Assembly (NCBI GenBank): GCA_018267275.1
Contig: JAFDYV010000003.1
Location: 248,001 to 312,000, forward strand
Length of the DNA stretch: 64,000 nt
Source: Bacteroidota bacterium
Lineage (GTDB): Bacteria > Bacteroidota > Bacteroidia > Cytophagales > Cyclobacteriaceae
Direction of reading: 5' to 3'
Below the pieces are notes generated by a model. That model was given only the letters and a program-made list of their open reading frames with translations, searched no databases and was not told where the DNA came from. The position numbers were made by a program, and so were the translations under genes. Each line of letters starts with the position of its first letter. Position 1 is the stretch's first letter. Positions 1 through 10,056 of the stretch are shown in pieces.

Positions 1-1463
1 GTCATCTCTTGCTTGCGCGTTGCCTTTAACTTTTCTCTGCGTTCCTTTGCCTGTTGCTCCAACCTTTCTTTGGTCTTGCGCACTTGCATCATACCTTCTT
101 CATCAATCACCTGGTCGGCTGAAATCTCCTTGCCAACCATAAAGTCATCTTCGTCATCGGCAAACAAGCCTTCTTCGCCTTTGTCGTCCTCATTTTTGTT
201 TTCTTTGAACAAGTCAAAAACATAAGAACGCTCAGGCTGCACATGCTCATCCTGGGTTTCCTCTTTCTCCAACACTGGTTTAATGGGCTTCGCTGGTGGC
301 ACGGGCGGAGTAATCTCTCTCGGCATCTCCACCGGCTTTGCCTCTTGCGTAGTTTCCGATTTTACCTTCAGTTCCAAATCGGCATTGCGTTGATTTACAG
401 AATTATCAGTGGGTGCGTCAAATAAAGAGATCTGTGTGCGATCTAGTTCATGTACCTTTTTTTCTTCCTTCTTGTATGATTTTTTCTCTGATACAAATCC
501 TGTTGCAATAACAGTTACACGAATACGGTCGCCCAGAGCTGAGTCTACTCCGTGACCGAAAATGACTTCTGCATCATCGCCCGCTTGCGTTTGGATATAC
601 TCTGTAATGGTGGTAAGCTCATCCATCTGCAACTCAGCTTCCTCACCGGAAATGATAGAAAGCAAAATCTTCTTTGAGCCCATGATATCATGGTTATCCA
701 ATAGCGGAGATGCCAGCGCTTGTTGAGCCGCTTTGATGGCGCGCGTATCGCCACGCGTTTCTGCCGTTCCCATTACCGCTGCGCCTGCATTCAACATCAC
801 GGTGCGCACATCTTGAAAATCAACGTTGACATAACCAGCCAACGTGATTATTTCTGCAATGCCCTTGGCCGCAGTAGTCAGCACATTATCAGCCTCACCA
901 AATGCTTGGCCAATAGAAAGGTTTCCATAAATCTCGCGAAGCTTGTCATTCAAAATCACCAGCACGGTGTCGCACCCTGCTCGAAAAGCTTCAATGCCTG
1001 CTTCAGCTTGCGCTAACTTTTTCTTCCCCTCAAATGAGAATGGTACCGTCACAATCCCAACGGTAAGGATATCCATGTCCTTGGCAATTTTCGCAATTAC
1101 GGGCGCTGCACCGGTGCCAGTGCCGCCACCCATGCCGGCTGTAACGAAAACCATTTTGGTGCCCGTTAGCATTTCGCGAATTTGTTCTTTGCTTTCAAGC
1201 GCAGCTGCGCGGCCCACTTCGGGGTTCGCTCCGCAGCCCAAACCCTCTGTGAGCGTGACGCCCAACTGAAGTTTGTATGGAACCGGGCTGCTGTTCAGCG
1301 CTTGTAAATCGGTGTTCGCCACCACAAACTCAACATCCTTGATGCCTTGTTTGTACATGTGGTTCACTGCGTTGCTACCGCCACCGCCCACGCCAATCAC
1401 TTTAATGATTGACTTGTGGTGTTTTGGTATGTCAAATTTATATCCTGTTACTGGCTCAAACAT
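1..1463 (-). CDS. ftsZ: Cell division protein FtsZ (3' end cut by window edge)
   Basis: Tubulin-like GTPase that polymerises into the cytoplasmic Z-ring. The start is ATG at 1461-1463 (MFEPVTGYKFDIPKHH), and 487 codons are readable before the window ends with no stop. The GTPase domain is clear: a GVGGGGSNAVNHM loop near residue 25 and the tubulin signature GMGGGTGTGAAP near residue 112. After about residue 320 comes a long Glu/Lys/Asp/Pro-rich linker, as in other Bacteroidota FtsZ proteins. The C-terminal peptide that binds FtsA lies outside the window, so its presence cannot be judged. It is the last gene of the dcw cluster seen here, 55 bp after ftsA on the same strand, so the two are probably co-transcribed. 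Confidence 0.97.
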   Translation of the reverse strand, partial: MFEPVTGYKFDIPKHHKSIIKVIGVGGGGSNAVNHMYKQGIKDVEFVVANTDLQALNSSPVPYKLQLGVTLTEGLGCGANPEVGRAAALESKEQIREMLTGTKMVFVTAGMGGGTGTGAAPVIAKIAKDMDILTVGIVTVPFSFEGKKKLAQAEAGIEAFRAGCDTVLVILNDKLREIYGNLSIGQAFGEADNVLTTAAKGIAEIITLAGYVNVDFQDVRTVMLNAGAAVMGTAETRGDTRAIKAAQQALASPLLDNHDIMGSKKILLSIISGEEAELQMDELTTITEYIQTQAGDDAEVIFGHGVDSALGDRIRVTVIATGFVSEKKSYKKEEKKVHELDRTQISLFDAPTDNSVNQRNADLELKVKSETTQEAKPVEMPREITPPVPPAKPIKPVLEKEETQDEHVQPERSYVFDLFKENKNEDDKGEEGLFADDEDDFMVGKEISADQVIDEEGMMQVRKTKERLEQQAKERREKLKATRKQEM

Positions 1464-1518
1464 GACTTTGGTGTTTTTAGTGGTTGTTCTTTGTTTTAGC
1501 GTTTGTTATTCTATAGAA

Positions 1519-2835
1519 TTAATATTCATTCTTGTCTCCTAAGTCATCTATCAACAATCCCTTCGTCTTATTCAAAATATTTGAAAAGAAATCAGAAGCA
1601 GGATTTACTTTTTTCACCTTCACTGTTTTTTGGTGAGTGCGGTTCTCGGCTTTGGCTTCGTTATAGCGGTCTTGGCGCTCGTCAAGCGAACGGAACCCAG
1701 ACAACACCAAGCCGACAGCGGTTGCATACATGGGACTCTTGACTACTTCTAACTTGCTCTTGCCCAAGTGCTCGTTCGGATATCCAATGCGAGCGTCCAT
1801 CCCTGTCATGTACTCAACCAATTGCTTCAACGAGTTAAGCTGCGAACCTCCGCCCGTGATGACGATGCCACCCGCCAATCTGTTCTCATATCCCGAACTG
1901 ATGATTTCCGTGTGCGCCATCTCAATCACTTCTTCCATGCGCGCTTGAATAATACTCGACAGATTCTTCACCGAAATTTCCTTCGCTGTTCTGTTGCGAA
2001 TGCCGGGTATAGAAACGATTTCGTTAGGGCTCGCTTCTTCAGCTATCGCTTTGCCAAAGCGCGTCTTTAACTGCTCAGCTTGCTTTGCCATCACCATCAA
2101 ACCGTGTTGTATATCGGTGGTTAAAATATTTCCTCCAAAAGGAATGACGGCCGTGTGCCGAATGATGCTGTCATGAAAGATGGCTATGTCTGTTGTTCCA
2201 CCACCAATGTCGATCAAGCAAACACCAGCTTCTTTTTCTTCTTCACTCAATACGGCCAAGCTTGATGCTAAAGGTTCCAAAATCAAGTCTTGAATTTCTA
2301 AGCCCGCTCTGCGCACACATTTATTGATGTTGTTGATGGCGCTGGTTTGAGCCGTGATAACGTGGAAGTCGGCCTCGAGCTTTACACCACTCATGCCTAC
2401 GGGATCTTTAATGCCCTCTTCATAGTCAACGGTGTAGTCTTGCGGCATTACATGGATGATCTCGCTGCCGGGCGGAATCACAATGCGGTACATGTCTTCC
2501 GTTAAACGATTTACGTCTTCAATGCTGACTTCATCATCATTGGATGTGCGCGTAATGCTGCCGTGATGAATGGAACTTCGAATATGTTGACCGGCAATAC
2601 CAACATTCACTAAGCCAATGTCGATGCCGCTCATATCGCTGGCTTCTTTCACAGCTTTTTCGATGGCGAAAACCGTTTTGTCGATGTTGGTGACAATACC
2701 TTTAATCACGCCTTCGGATTCAGCTTTGCCCATGCCGAGCACTTCGAGTTTGCCAAATTCATTTTGGCGGCCTACGATGGCGCAAATTTTCGTTGTGCCA
2801 ATATCGAGACCTACTACTATTTTATCTTGTTCCAT
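1519..2835 (-). CDS. ftsA: Cell division protein FtsA
   Basis: Actin-like ATPase that tethers FtsZ to the inner membrane and recruits later divisome proteins. The 438-residue product has the phosphate-1 motif VGLDIGTTKICAIVG near the N-terminus, the SHS2 insertion region, and the phosphate-2/connect motif DIGGGTTDIAIF near residue 210. A third motif, GGIVITGGGSQL, lies near residue 320. The usual C-terminal amphipathic membrane-targeting helix is only weakly suggested by the final ILNKTKGLLIDDL segment. It lies between ftsQ and ftsZ, the canonical order, with short spacers of about 55 bp on each side. Confidence 0.97.
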   Translation of the reverse strand: MEQDKIVVGLDIGTTKICAIVGRQNEFGKLEVLGMGKAESEGVIKGIVTNIDKTVFAIEKAVKEASDMSGIDIGLVNVGIAGQHIRSSIHHGSITRTSNDDEVSIEDVNRLTEDMYRIVIPPGSEIIHVMPQDYTVDYEEGIKDPVGMSGVKLEADFHVITAQTSAINNINKCVRRAGLEIQDLILEPLASSLAVLSEEEKEAGVCLIDIGGGTTDIAIFHDSIIRHTAVIPFGGNILTTDIQHGLMVMAKQAEQLKTRFGKAIAEEASPNEIVSIPGIRNRTAKEISVKNLSSIIQARMEEVIEMAHTEIISSGYENRLAGGIVITGGGSQLNSLKQLVEYMTGMDARIGYPNEHLGKSKLEVVKSPMYATAVGLVLSGFRSLDERQDRYNEAKAENRTHQKTVKVKKVNPASDFFSNILNKTKGLLIDDLGDKNEY

Positions 2836-2893
2836 TTTACTTTAGGTATTTTAGTGGTTGTATTGTTCGTTTTTTGATTAGTTCATTTTCAAA

Positions 2894-3655
2894 TCATTCA
2901 GCAATAACTTGACCTTCGTATTCCAAATTCACTCGCTCGTATCTCGTCCAGCCACGGGCGGGCAAAATCTCTTTATAAAAAATCATTAGTTTCTTAAACT
3001 TCATTTCTATATTCTCAGGTTTTCCAAACTCTACGCGCTGGCCTGTCACTTGCGGAAAAATGTCAATCCGGCCACTTCGGTCTATATCCAATTGCGCTAC
3101 CTGTGCTTTCCAAAACCGATTGGCATTGATGTACTCAATCATTTCAAGCAATTGCTTGCCTTCTTCGCTTTTGTTCAAATCTTCGCTCTCTAACAAAGGC
3201 TTCACATACCCACTAATCAGCAACACGCGAGATGTATACTTCTCCGACACGGGCATGATCACACCATCTTCAGCAATGTAGGCATCTGGTGCATCGCTCT
3301 GCACAATTCTAGCGATAGGCCTGCGTAGCTCTACATTCACCACCAAGTTTCCTTTTAGGTCCCCGAACAGTTCAGCATCCAGTATGTGCTTATCATATTT
3401 TAACTTCTTCTCAATGTCTTTCAAGTTAATGCGGTCAATGCCAATCCCTTTGATTGTCTCGCCACTTGTTTCCACCAACTTCATCACATCGGCCTCATCC
3501 AAAAAATGGTTCTCGTTCAAATTCTCGATCTCCACCGAAACATTCTTGCAGACTGCTCCGCCTTGTTTCCGTTCCGCAAAGGCAATCAAAAAAGACAAGC
3601 CAATCAGCACGGTGGCTATCTTTATTTCTTTTCTTATGTTGAACTTTGTCTTCAT
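2894..3655 (-). CDS. ftsQ: Cell division protein FtsQ
   Basis: Bitopic divisome protein of the periplasmic FtsQLB complex. The 253-residue product starts with a short basic cytoplasmic tail (MKTKFNIRKEIK), then one transmembrane segment at roughly residues 12-27. A POTRA-like region and a beta domain follow. Sequence conservation in this family is low, so the call rests on size, topology and position between murC and ftsA. The gap to murC is 15 bp, indicating co-transcription. Confidence 0.92.
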   Translation of the reverse strand: MKTKFNIRKEIKIATVLIGLSFLIAFAERKQGGAVCKNVSVEIENLNENHFLDEADVMKLVETSGETIKGIGIDRINLKDIEKKLKYDKHILDAELFGDLKGNLVVNVELRRPIARIVQSDAPDAYIAEDGVIMPVSEKYTSRVLLISGYVKPLLESEDLNKSEEGKQLLEMIEYINANRFWKAQVAQLDIDRSGRIDIFPQVTGQRVEFGKPENIEMKFKKLMIFYKEILPARGWTRYERVNLEYEGQVIAE

Positions 3656-3670
3656 TATCTTACTTCGCTA

Positions 3671-5059
3671 TCAGCTTGCAGCTCTCTTCAATAACATTTC
3701 CTTTATCGGCTTTACAAATGTGTCAATGTCGCCAGCCCCAACGGTGGCCAGCACCTCCACGTCCATTCCATCAAGTTTGTCCATCACATCTTTCTTTCCG
3801 CACCTTACTTTTACCGGACTCGTAATGTCTTTGAATAACATATCTGAGGTAACACCGGGTATCGGTTCTTCACGTGCCGGATAAATGTCCATCAACAACA
3901 GCTCATCTGCCAAACTGAGGCTCTGAGAAAAACCTTCCGCAAAATCGCGTGTGCGGGTAAATAAGTGCGGCTGAAATATCACCGTCAACTTTTTTCCGCT
4001 GTAAATCGACTTCACCGATTTTAAAAAAGCTTCTATCTCCCTGGGGTGATGAGCATAATCATCGATGTACACCAAGTCATCTTTTTTGATGATGTATTCA
4101 AACCTGCGCTTCACTCCTTTAAATGAAACCAACGCCTCGCGAATTACTTCATCGCTGATACTCAATTTTTTAGCCACGATGATTGCTGCGATAGCATTTT
4201 CCATATTATGAAAACCAGGGACGCCTAGCTGGATATTCTTCATCTCTTGGGCGAAACCATTGAGATTGAACTCAAAAAATCCCCGACCAGCGGAGTGAAT
4301 GTGGCTGGCAAAAAATTGTCCCTGGATCATGCCATAAGTCTCTTTACTGATATTGATTCCATTTGCCAATGATGCAACTGACTCGTGAATCACCAAATTG
4401 CCATTTGTATTGATCTGCTTAATAAATTCCTTAAAAGATGTGAGCATGCTTGCATGGTCACCGTAAATATCTAAGTGGTCTGCATCTGCGGATGTAACAA
4501 CTGCCATTTGTGGGAACAAACGCAAGAATGAGCGATCAAACTCATCTGCCTCCACCACTACCCAGGTATCTTTGCTCACTTCACCTTCCATCACCAGATT
4601 TGATTCGTAGTTGGAGGTGATACCCCCTAGGAAACCCACCATGTTTATCTTGGCGGTTTTCAAGATGTGAGCAATCAAAGACGAAGTTGTGGTCTTGCCG
4701 TGGGTGCCGGCCACAGCGATGGTTCTGTAATTTTTAGTGAGCAACCCCAACACTTCGCTGCGTTTCAGAATAGTGTAGCCTTGTGATTTTAGGTAATTGT
4801 GCTCCACATGATTTTTGGGGATAGCAGGAGTAAATACCACTAGCGTCTTTTCTTTGCTGATGTAGCCTGGCATCAATTCAACTTTGTCATCAAAGTGAAT
4901 TTCCATGCCTTCTTCTATCAACTCATGCGTAAGCGGAGTGGGCGTGCGGTCGTACCCGGCAATGCGCAAGCCCTTATGCTTGAACCATCGCGCAATAGCG
5001 CTCATGCCAATGCCACCAATGCCGAGAAAATAAACACTATCGTATTGCTCCAACCGCAT
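3671..5059 (-). CDS. murC: UDP-N-acetylmuramate--L-alanine ligase
   Basis: Cytoplasmic ATP-dependent ligase that adds L-alanine to UDP-MurNAc, the first amino acid of the peptidoglycan stem. It has 462 residues. An N-terminal Rossmann motif (FLGIGGIGMSAIA) binds UDP-MurNAc, the Mur ligase P-loop GTHGKTTTSS is at about residues 118-127, and the central domain carries VVEADEFDRSF and DYAHHPREIEA. The start codon lies 23 bp inside the 3' end of murG, so translation of the two is probably coupled. Confidence 0.97.
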   Translation of the reverse strand: MRLEQYDSVYFLGIGGIGMSAIARWFKHKGLRIAGYDRTPTPLTHELIEEGMEIHFDDKVELMPGYISKEKTLVVFTPAIPKNHVEHNYLKSQGYTILKRSEVLGLLTKNYRTIAVAGTHGKTTTSSLIAHILKTAKINMVGFLGGITSNYESNLVMEGEVSKDTWVVVEADEFDRSFLRLFPQMAVVTSADADHLDIYGDHASMLTSFKEFIKQINTNGNLVIHESVASLANGINISKETYGMIQGQFFASHIHSAGRGFFEFNLNGFAQEMKNIQLGVPGFHNMENAIAAIIVAKKLSISDEVIREALVSFKGVKRRFEYIIKKDDLVYIDDYAHHPREIEAFLKSVKSIYSGKKLTVIFQPHLFTRTRDFAEGFSQSLSLADELLLMDIYPAREEPIPGVTSDMLFKDITSPVKVRCGKKDVMDKLDGMDVEVLATVGAGDIDTFVKPIKEMLLKRAAS

Positions 5060-6188
5060 GTACTTTATCTCCGTTTTTTATACCAATCATTTTTTCAATC
5101 TCATCTACAATCTCACTCGTTGCATTTGGCTTGGCCAGTTTTGCAATCTGGCCCGACAGCCTTTCGCAACGCCCTTCGTCATATACCAACTTCAATGCCT
5201 CGCTCACCAATATTTCTTTTGCCTGCACATCTTTCACCAATGCTGCTGCATTTTCACTGACCAATGCCATCGCATTTTTTGTCTGGTGGTCTTCGGCCAC
5301 GTTGGGAGAAGGCACCAAAATGCTTGGCTTTTTGGCCAGGCACAGCTCTGAAATAGACAGCGCGCCTGCCCGTGCAATCACCACATCTGCCGCGGCATAG
5401 GCCAAATCCATTTGCTTTAGAAAATCAAAAACACGAACCCTGCGCAAATCTTTGTTTTCTAATTGTCTCTTGATGTCATCAAAATAAATTTTGCCGGTCT
5501 GCCAAATCACTTGCACGCGTGCGTCAATCAGTTTGTCAATTCCTGCCAAAATGCTCTCGTTGATGGTGCGCGCACCCAAGCTCCCACCGATAATCAGAAG
5601 CGTGCGTTCATTACTGCTCAACGCAAAATGACTGAGTGCTCTTTCCCGTTTTTCTTCGATTTGGTTGATGTCTTTGCGCACCGGATTTCCTGTAAACACA
5701 ATCTTTGATGCCGGGAAATAACTTTCCATACCGGCATAAGCCACACAAACTCTCGTCACTTTATCACCTAGTTGCTTGTTGGTCAAGCCTGCGTAAGAAT
5801 TTTGCTCCTGTATCAAAGAGGGGATCTTATTTCTTGTTGCCGCCAGCATAATAGGCCCGCTGGCATAGCCGCCCGTGCCAATTACTGCATCAGGTTTAAA
5901 CTCTTTTACGATGCTGCCGGCTTTGATATAACTTGAAATTAACTTGAAAGGAAACGACAAATTAGAAAGCGTCAACTTGCGTTGGATGCCGCTAATCCAC
6001 AGCCCAATGATTTTGTACCCGGCCTCTGGTATTTTCGTCATCTCCATTTTTCCCTGTGCGCCCACAAACAATATCTCGGCATTCGGGTGCCGCTCCCTAA
6101 ATTCATTAGCAATTGCCAACGCAGGGAAGATGTGGCCACCGGTGCCGCCCCCGCTTATGATTAATCGATATGTTTTTTTTGTTATCAA
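5037..6188 (-). CDS. murG: UDP-GlcNAc--lipid I N-acetylglucosaminyltransferase
   Basis: Membrane-associated GT28 transferase that converts lipid I to lipid II on the cytoplasmic face. The 383-residue protein shows the N-terminal glycine loop SGGGTGGHIFPALAIA, the conserved IGTGGYASGP segment near residue 100 and the C-terminal-domain loop GGSLGARTINE near residue 195. The acceptor-side motif IARAGALSISEL follows. The start overlaps the end of ftsW by 4 bp and the stop overlaps murC by 23 bp, so murC, murG and ftsW form a tightly packed translational unit. Confidence 0.97.
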   Translation of the reverse strand: MITKKTYRLIISGGGTGGHIFPALAIANEFRERHPNAEILFVGAQGKMEMTKIPEAGYKIIGLWISGIQRKLTLSNLSFPFKLISSYIKAGSIVKEFKPDAVIGTGGYASGPIMLAATRNKIPSLIQEQNSYAGLTNKQLGDKVTRVCVAYAGMESYFPASKIVFTGNPVRKDINQIEEKRERALSHFALSSNERTLLIIGGSLGARTINESILAGIDKLIDARVQVIWQTGKIYFDDIKRQLENKDLRRVRVFDFLKQMDLAYAAADVVIARAGALSISELCLAKKPSILVPSPNVAEDHQTKNAMALVSENAAALVKDVQAKEILVSEALKLVYDEGRCERLSGQIAKLAKPNATSEIVDEIEKMIGIKNGDKVHAVGAIR

Positions 6189-7369
6189 GCTGCTTTAGCA
6201 TCTAAATCTTTCTCTTCGGCAGTCAACTCTTTTGAGGCGGCTGCTTGTCCCCAGTTCTCTTCCTGTTCTCCTCTGCTCACGCTCAAAATAATTCCAACAG
6301 AGAGGCCTGTAAACACCATGGCCGTTCCACCCATACTTATAAAGGGCAATGGTTGGCCAGTGATGGGGCCAAGCCCCACCACCACGCCCATATTCACCAT
6401 CGCTTGGCAGACTAAATCAAAACTTAACCCGGCAGAGAGCAGCCCGCCAAAAGCACGCTCACTATTATATGCTGCCTTCATGCCACGGTGAAGCAAAATC
6501 AAATACAAAATCAAAACCACCACGCCACCAATCATTCCATATTCTTCGATTACAATCGCATACACAAAATCAGAATACGGATGAGGGAGGATGTTGCGTT
6601 GTTCGCTGTTGCCAGGGCCTTTGCCAAAAACTTCTCCAGTAGCAATGGCAATAAAACCGTGAGTTGCTTGAAAAGAATAATTACTTGTGATAAAAGCGTC
6701 CCACCGTTTCTTTACCGTTTCCCATCTATTTCCAAAATGAATAGCAGCAGCACCTGCAAGCACTCCGACCAGGACAAGCATCGCTAGATACTTTACAGAA
6801 ACCCTTCCGATAAACATTATCAGCATACATGTCGCGAAAAGTAAAACAGCTGTCGATACGTTGGTCAATCCAATCAAAGCGCAGATAACACCGCACCAAA
6901 TAAGAATTGGTATAAGGGTATCTTTAATGTCATCTATATTCTGTTGCTTCTTTGAAAGCATACTCGCCAGATTGATAATTAAAGCCAAACTTGCAAAGTC
7001 AGAGGGCTGAAATGATGTATTGATAATCGGCAGGGTAATCCACCGCGCGGCATCATTTAATGTAGTACCAAATTTAAACGTATAGAGCAGCAAGGGTACA
7101 CTGACCCATAATGCTAAGCGAGAAATTTTTGAGTAATAGCGATAGTCAATCTTATGAGCGAACCACATTGCACCTAACCCGAGCATCACCATAAAAGTGT
7201 GTTTCAACAAATACGATTCAGTGCTACTTGACCGTTTATAAGCGAGTGTACCAATAGAAGAATACACTACTAAAATACTAATGAGCGACAACGCAAAAAC
7301 CACTGCCCAAATGACTCTGTCACCTTGCAAGTTTTTGTCAGCCCACGCTTTTATTGCGCTTAACCTCAT
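6185..7369 (-). CDS. ftsW: Lipid II polymerase / SEDS protein FtsW
   Basis: Polytopic SEDS-family glycosyltransferase that polymerises lipid II at the septum together with the class B PBP encoded upstream by ftsI. The 394-residue product has about ten hydrophobic segments. Conserved SEDS stretches are visible, including QPSDFASLALI, FGKGPGNSEQRNILPHPYSDFVYAIVIEEYG (given as landmarks at roughly residues 250-275) and the C-terminal PFISMGGTAMV. The tail is acidic and cytoplasmic. It sits 5 bp downstream of murD. Confidence 0.96.
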   Translation of the reverse strand: MRLSAIKAWADKNLQGDRVIWAVVFALSLISILVVYSSIGTLAYKRSSSTESYLLKHTFMVMLGLGAMWFAHKIDYRYYSKISRLALWVSVPLLLYTFKFGTTLNDAARWITLPIINTSFQPSDFASLALIINLASMLSKKQQNIDDIKDTLIPILIWCGVICALIGLTNVSTAVLLFATCMLIMFIGRVSVKYLAMLVLVGVLAGAAAIHFGNRWETVKKRWDAFITSNYSFQATHGFIAIATGEVFGKGPGNSEQRNILPHPYSDFVYAIVIEEYGMIGGVVVLILYLILLHRGMKAAYNSERAFGGLLSAGLSFDLVCQAMVNMGVVVGLGPITGQPLPFISMGGTAMVFTGLSVGIILSVSRGEQEENWGQAAASKELTAEEKDLDAKAA

Positions 7370-7374
7370 ATTGA

Positions 7375-8736
7375 TTAATGTTTAACCAATTCAACTTCTT
7401 TCTTCAATTCCAAAACAGCTTCCCTAAACTGCGTTCCCCTGTCCTCGTAATTCTTGAACAAGTCAAAACTTGCACACGCGGGAGACAACAACACTACATC
7501 TCCTCGTCTTGAAACTTTGAGAGCAAGTTGCGCTAGTTCCTTTACACTTTGTGTTTCGTAGATTTCTGTAACAACTCCTGTAAAAGCTTTTTTCAATTTC
7601 TCATTGTCCCTGCCCAGGCAAATCAACACGCGCACTTTGTCGCGTACCTGGTCTTCAATCATTTTATAATCATTGCCTTTATCGATCCCACCAGCGATCC
7701 AAACCAACGGACCTTTGTAGCTGCCCAATCCATAGACCACCGAATCTACATTGGTCGCTTTTGAATCATTCACAAACTCCACTCCGTTAATCACAGCCAC
7801 TGACTCCAATCGGTGAGGCGCGTTCTTGAATGTCTTCAACCCTTCACGAATTGCCTGTTCACTCATGCCTGCCAGCACAGCGGCTGAGACAGCCGATAGT
7901 GTGTTAATCAAGTTATGTGGCCCCTTTAATGTTGTATCTGCCTGTAATACACCAAACGATTTCCCGGCAACATTAAAATTCATTTTTACTCCATCGTAAT
8001 GAGCAGGCGTTTTCGTATCCTTCAAAGACACTTGTAACAGACTTGGAGCAATCTTTCTCACCTTTGCCTCTGCGCCTGTTACAGGGTCATCTGAATAAAA
8101 GATGAAGTGATTGGACGCCAACATATTCTTTACCAACCTGAATTTCGAATGGATGTAATTCTCCATCTTATAATCGTAGCGGTCGAGGTGGTCTGGTGTG
8201 ATATTGAGAAGAATCCCAATATCTGGACGGAACGTGATGGTGCCATCTAATTGAAAACTGCTGATTTCAATCACGTACCAATCGTAATTACCAAAGGCTA
8301 CTTTCCGCGCCAGGCTTTCACCTACGTTCCCGGCTAAAGCAACGTTGACTCCAGCTGATTTCAATAAATGATAAGTCAACAGCGTAGTAGTGGTCTTGCC
8401 ATTTGTACCGGTGATGGCGATAATTCTACCACTCAAAAAACGATACGCAAATTCAATCTCATCGATAATCTCGATCCCAGCGGCTTTTGCTTTTTTAACT
8501 ACTTCTGACTTTTCAGGAATACCAGGGCTCTTTATTATTAATGAAGCATTTAAGACTTTATCAAAACTATGCGTCCCTTCTTCAAAGTCGATACTCTCCC
8601 TAAGCAGCTCACCTTTATACTTTTCTTTAAGCGTACCTTGGTCAGACACAAATACGTCATATCCTTTAGCTTTCGCCAAAAGCGCTGCACCTGTTCCACT
8701 TTCTCCTCCTCCTAATATGACTACTCTTTTGTTCAT
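7375..8736 (-). CDS. murD: UDP-N-acetylmuramoylalanine--D-glutamate ligase
   Basis: Cytoplasmic Mur ligase adding D-glutamate to UDP-MurNAc-L-Ala. It has 453 residues, with an N-terminal Rossmann motif VVILGGGESGTGAA, the ATP-binding loop ITGTNGKTTTTLL at about residues 108-120, the ISSFQLDG segment and the KATNVDS loop. The C-terminal domain contains LLSPACASFDLFKNYEDRG, which is diagnostic for MurD. It lies in the canonical position between mraY and ftsW. Confidence 0.97.
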   Translation of the reverse strand: MNKRVVILGGGESGTGAALLAKAKGYDVFVSDQGTLKEKYKGELLRESIDFEEGTHSFDKVLNASLIIKSPGIPEKSEVVKKAKAAGIEIIDEIEFAYRFLSGRIIAITGTNGKTTTTLLTYHLLKSAGVNVALAGNVGESLARKVAFGNYDWYVIEISSFQLDGTITFRPDIGILLNITPDHLDRYDYKMENYIHSKFRLVKNMLASNHFIFYSDDPVTGAEAKVRKIAPSLLQVSLKDTKTPAHYDGVKMNFNVAGKSFGVLQADTTLKGPHNLINTLSAVSAAVLAGMSEQAIREGLKTFKNAPHRLESVAVINGVEFVNDSKATNVDSVVYGLGSYKGPLVWIAGGIDKGNDYKMIEDQVRDKVRVLICLGRDNEKLKKAFTGVVTEIYETQSVKELAQLALKVSRRGDVVLLSPACASFDLFKNYEDRGTQFREAVLELKKEVELVKH

Positions 8737-8792
8737 TTATTTTCTTTCGATCATCAGGGACTAAACCCTTTCAATGTTTTTTAAATCTTTTG

Positions 8793-10013
8793 TTACCTCA
8801 ATTTCAACATCGCTAAACTCAGTATCGCCAAGAGAATCCCTACAATCCAAAACCGTGTTACAATTTTTGGCTCTGGAATATTTTTCTTTTGATAATGATG
8901 GTGCAAAGGCGACATCAACAAGATTCGCCTGCCTTGACCATACTTCTTTTTCGTGTATTTGAAGTAGCTTACCTGTACCATCACCGATAAGTTCTCAACT
9001 AAAAAAATTCCACACACCAACGGTATCATCAACTCTTTGCGCACCGCCAATGCCAACACAGCAATAATACCGCCCAACGATAAGCTACCCGTATCTCCCA
9101 TGAAGACTTGCGCGGGATAAGCATTATACCACAAGAATCCGAGGCATGCACCTACAAATGCAGTACAGAAAATTACCAGCTCCCCTAAGTTGGGGATGTA
9201 CATGATGTTGAGGTAACTACTGAAGTCAACACGGCCGGATAGATAAGCGAAAATGGCAAGCGTCAGCCCTATGATGCCAGACGTACCTGCAGCAAGGCCA
9301 TCAATACCGTCTGTGATGTTAGCACCATTGCTCACGGCAGTGATAATCAAAATCACAACCAGCGTGTAAATAATCCACGTGTAATTTTGGTCGAGCCAAG
9401 GTGTGAGGCTATGGTAGTCGAACTCATTGTTTTTCAAAAATGGCACTGTCGTTTTGGTCGACTTTACATCATACTCGGACTTTACTGGGCTCGGTGCCAT
9501 TGCTTCGATGCTCGCAGTTGCCGCAGGCATACTCTCACGCACCACCACGTTTTCATTAAAGTAAAGCGTTAACCCTACAATCAATCCGATGGTAACTTGG
9601 CCAACAATTTTAAACCTACCAGCCAACCCTTCTTTGTTCTTCTTAAATACTTTAATGTAGTCGTCCAAAAAGCCTATCAAACCCAACCATACCGTGGTTG
9701 CAACCAACAGTATCACATACACATTATCAATCTTCGCAAACAAAAGTGTGGGTACCAAAATCGCAGCCAAAATGATGAGCCCGCCCATGGTGGGTGTGCC
9801 CTTCTTTTGCATTTGACCTTCCAATCCTAAATCGCGGATGTCTTCACCTACTTGCTTTTTGCGCAGCATGTTGATAAGACTCTTACCAAAGAAAATGGTG
9901 ATCAGCAGCGACAACACAGCCGCCATTCCTGCGCGGAATGAAATGTATTGGAACAATCCCGCACCCGGGAAGTCAAAGTTTCGTTCGATATAGTCGAAAA
10001 GGTAATACAACAT
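8793..10013 (-). CDS. mraY: Phospho-N-acetylmuramoyl-pentapeptide transferase
   Basis: Integral membrane enzyme that transfers phospho-MurNAc-pentapeptide to undecaprenyl phosphate, forming lipid I. The 406-residue protein carries the family signatures: GTPTMGGL near residue 75, the aspartate-rich [43 protein letters not shown] and the histidine motif [10 protein letters not shown] roughly 45-residue hydrophilic stretch near residues 165-210 is longer than in enterobacterial MraY, as in other Bacteroidota. The start codon directly abuts the octamer array at 10014. Confidence 0.97.
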   Translation of the reverse strand: MLYYLFDYIERNFDFPGAGLFQYISFRAGMAAVLSLLITIFFGKSLINMLRKKQVGEDIRDLGLEGQMQKKGTPTMGGLIILAAILVPTLLFAKIDNVYVILLVATTVWLGLIGFLDDYIKVFKKNKEGLAGRFKIVGQVTIGLIVGLTLYFNENVVVRESMPAATASIEAMAPSPVKSEYDVKSTKTTVPFLKNNEFDYHSLTPWLDQNYTWIIYTLVVILIITAVSNGANITDGIDGLAAGTSGIIGLTLAIFAYLSGRVDFSSYLNIMYIPNLGELVIFCTAFVGACLGFLWYNAYPAQVFMGDTGSLSLGGIIAVLALAVRKELMIPLVCGIFLVENLSVMVQVSYFKYTKKKYGQGRRILLMSPLHHHYQKKNIPEPKIVTRFWIVGILLAILSLAMLKLR

Positions 10014-10053
10014 AATTTGTCAATTAGACAATACCATAATTTGACAATTAGAT
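10014..10053 (+). repeat. Degenerate tandem octamer array, left arm
   Basis: Five consecutive 8-bp units follow the pattern AATTnGnn, with the third unit diverged. The array starts at the base next to the mraY start codon and ends 3 bp from the stop of the four-helix-bundle gene. A matching array in the opposite orientation lies on the other side of that gene (10415-10446), so the two arms could pair in the transcript. Confidence 0.8.
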
Positions 10054-10056
10054 CGG

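Noticed and set aside
10014..10053. Octamer and heptamer arrays considered as CRISPR-like repeats
   Set aside because: Units of 7-8 bp follow each other without spacers, and no cas genes are present.
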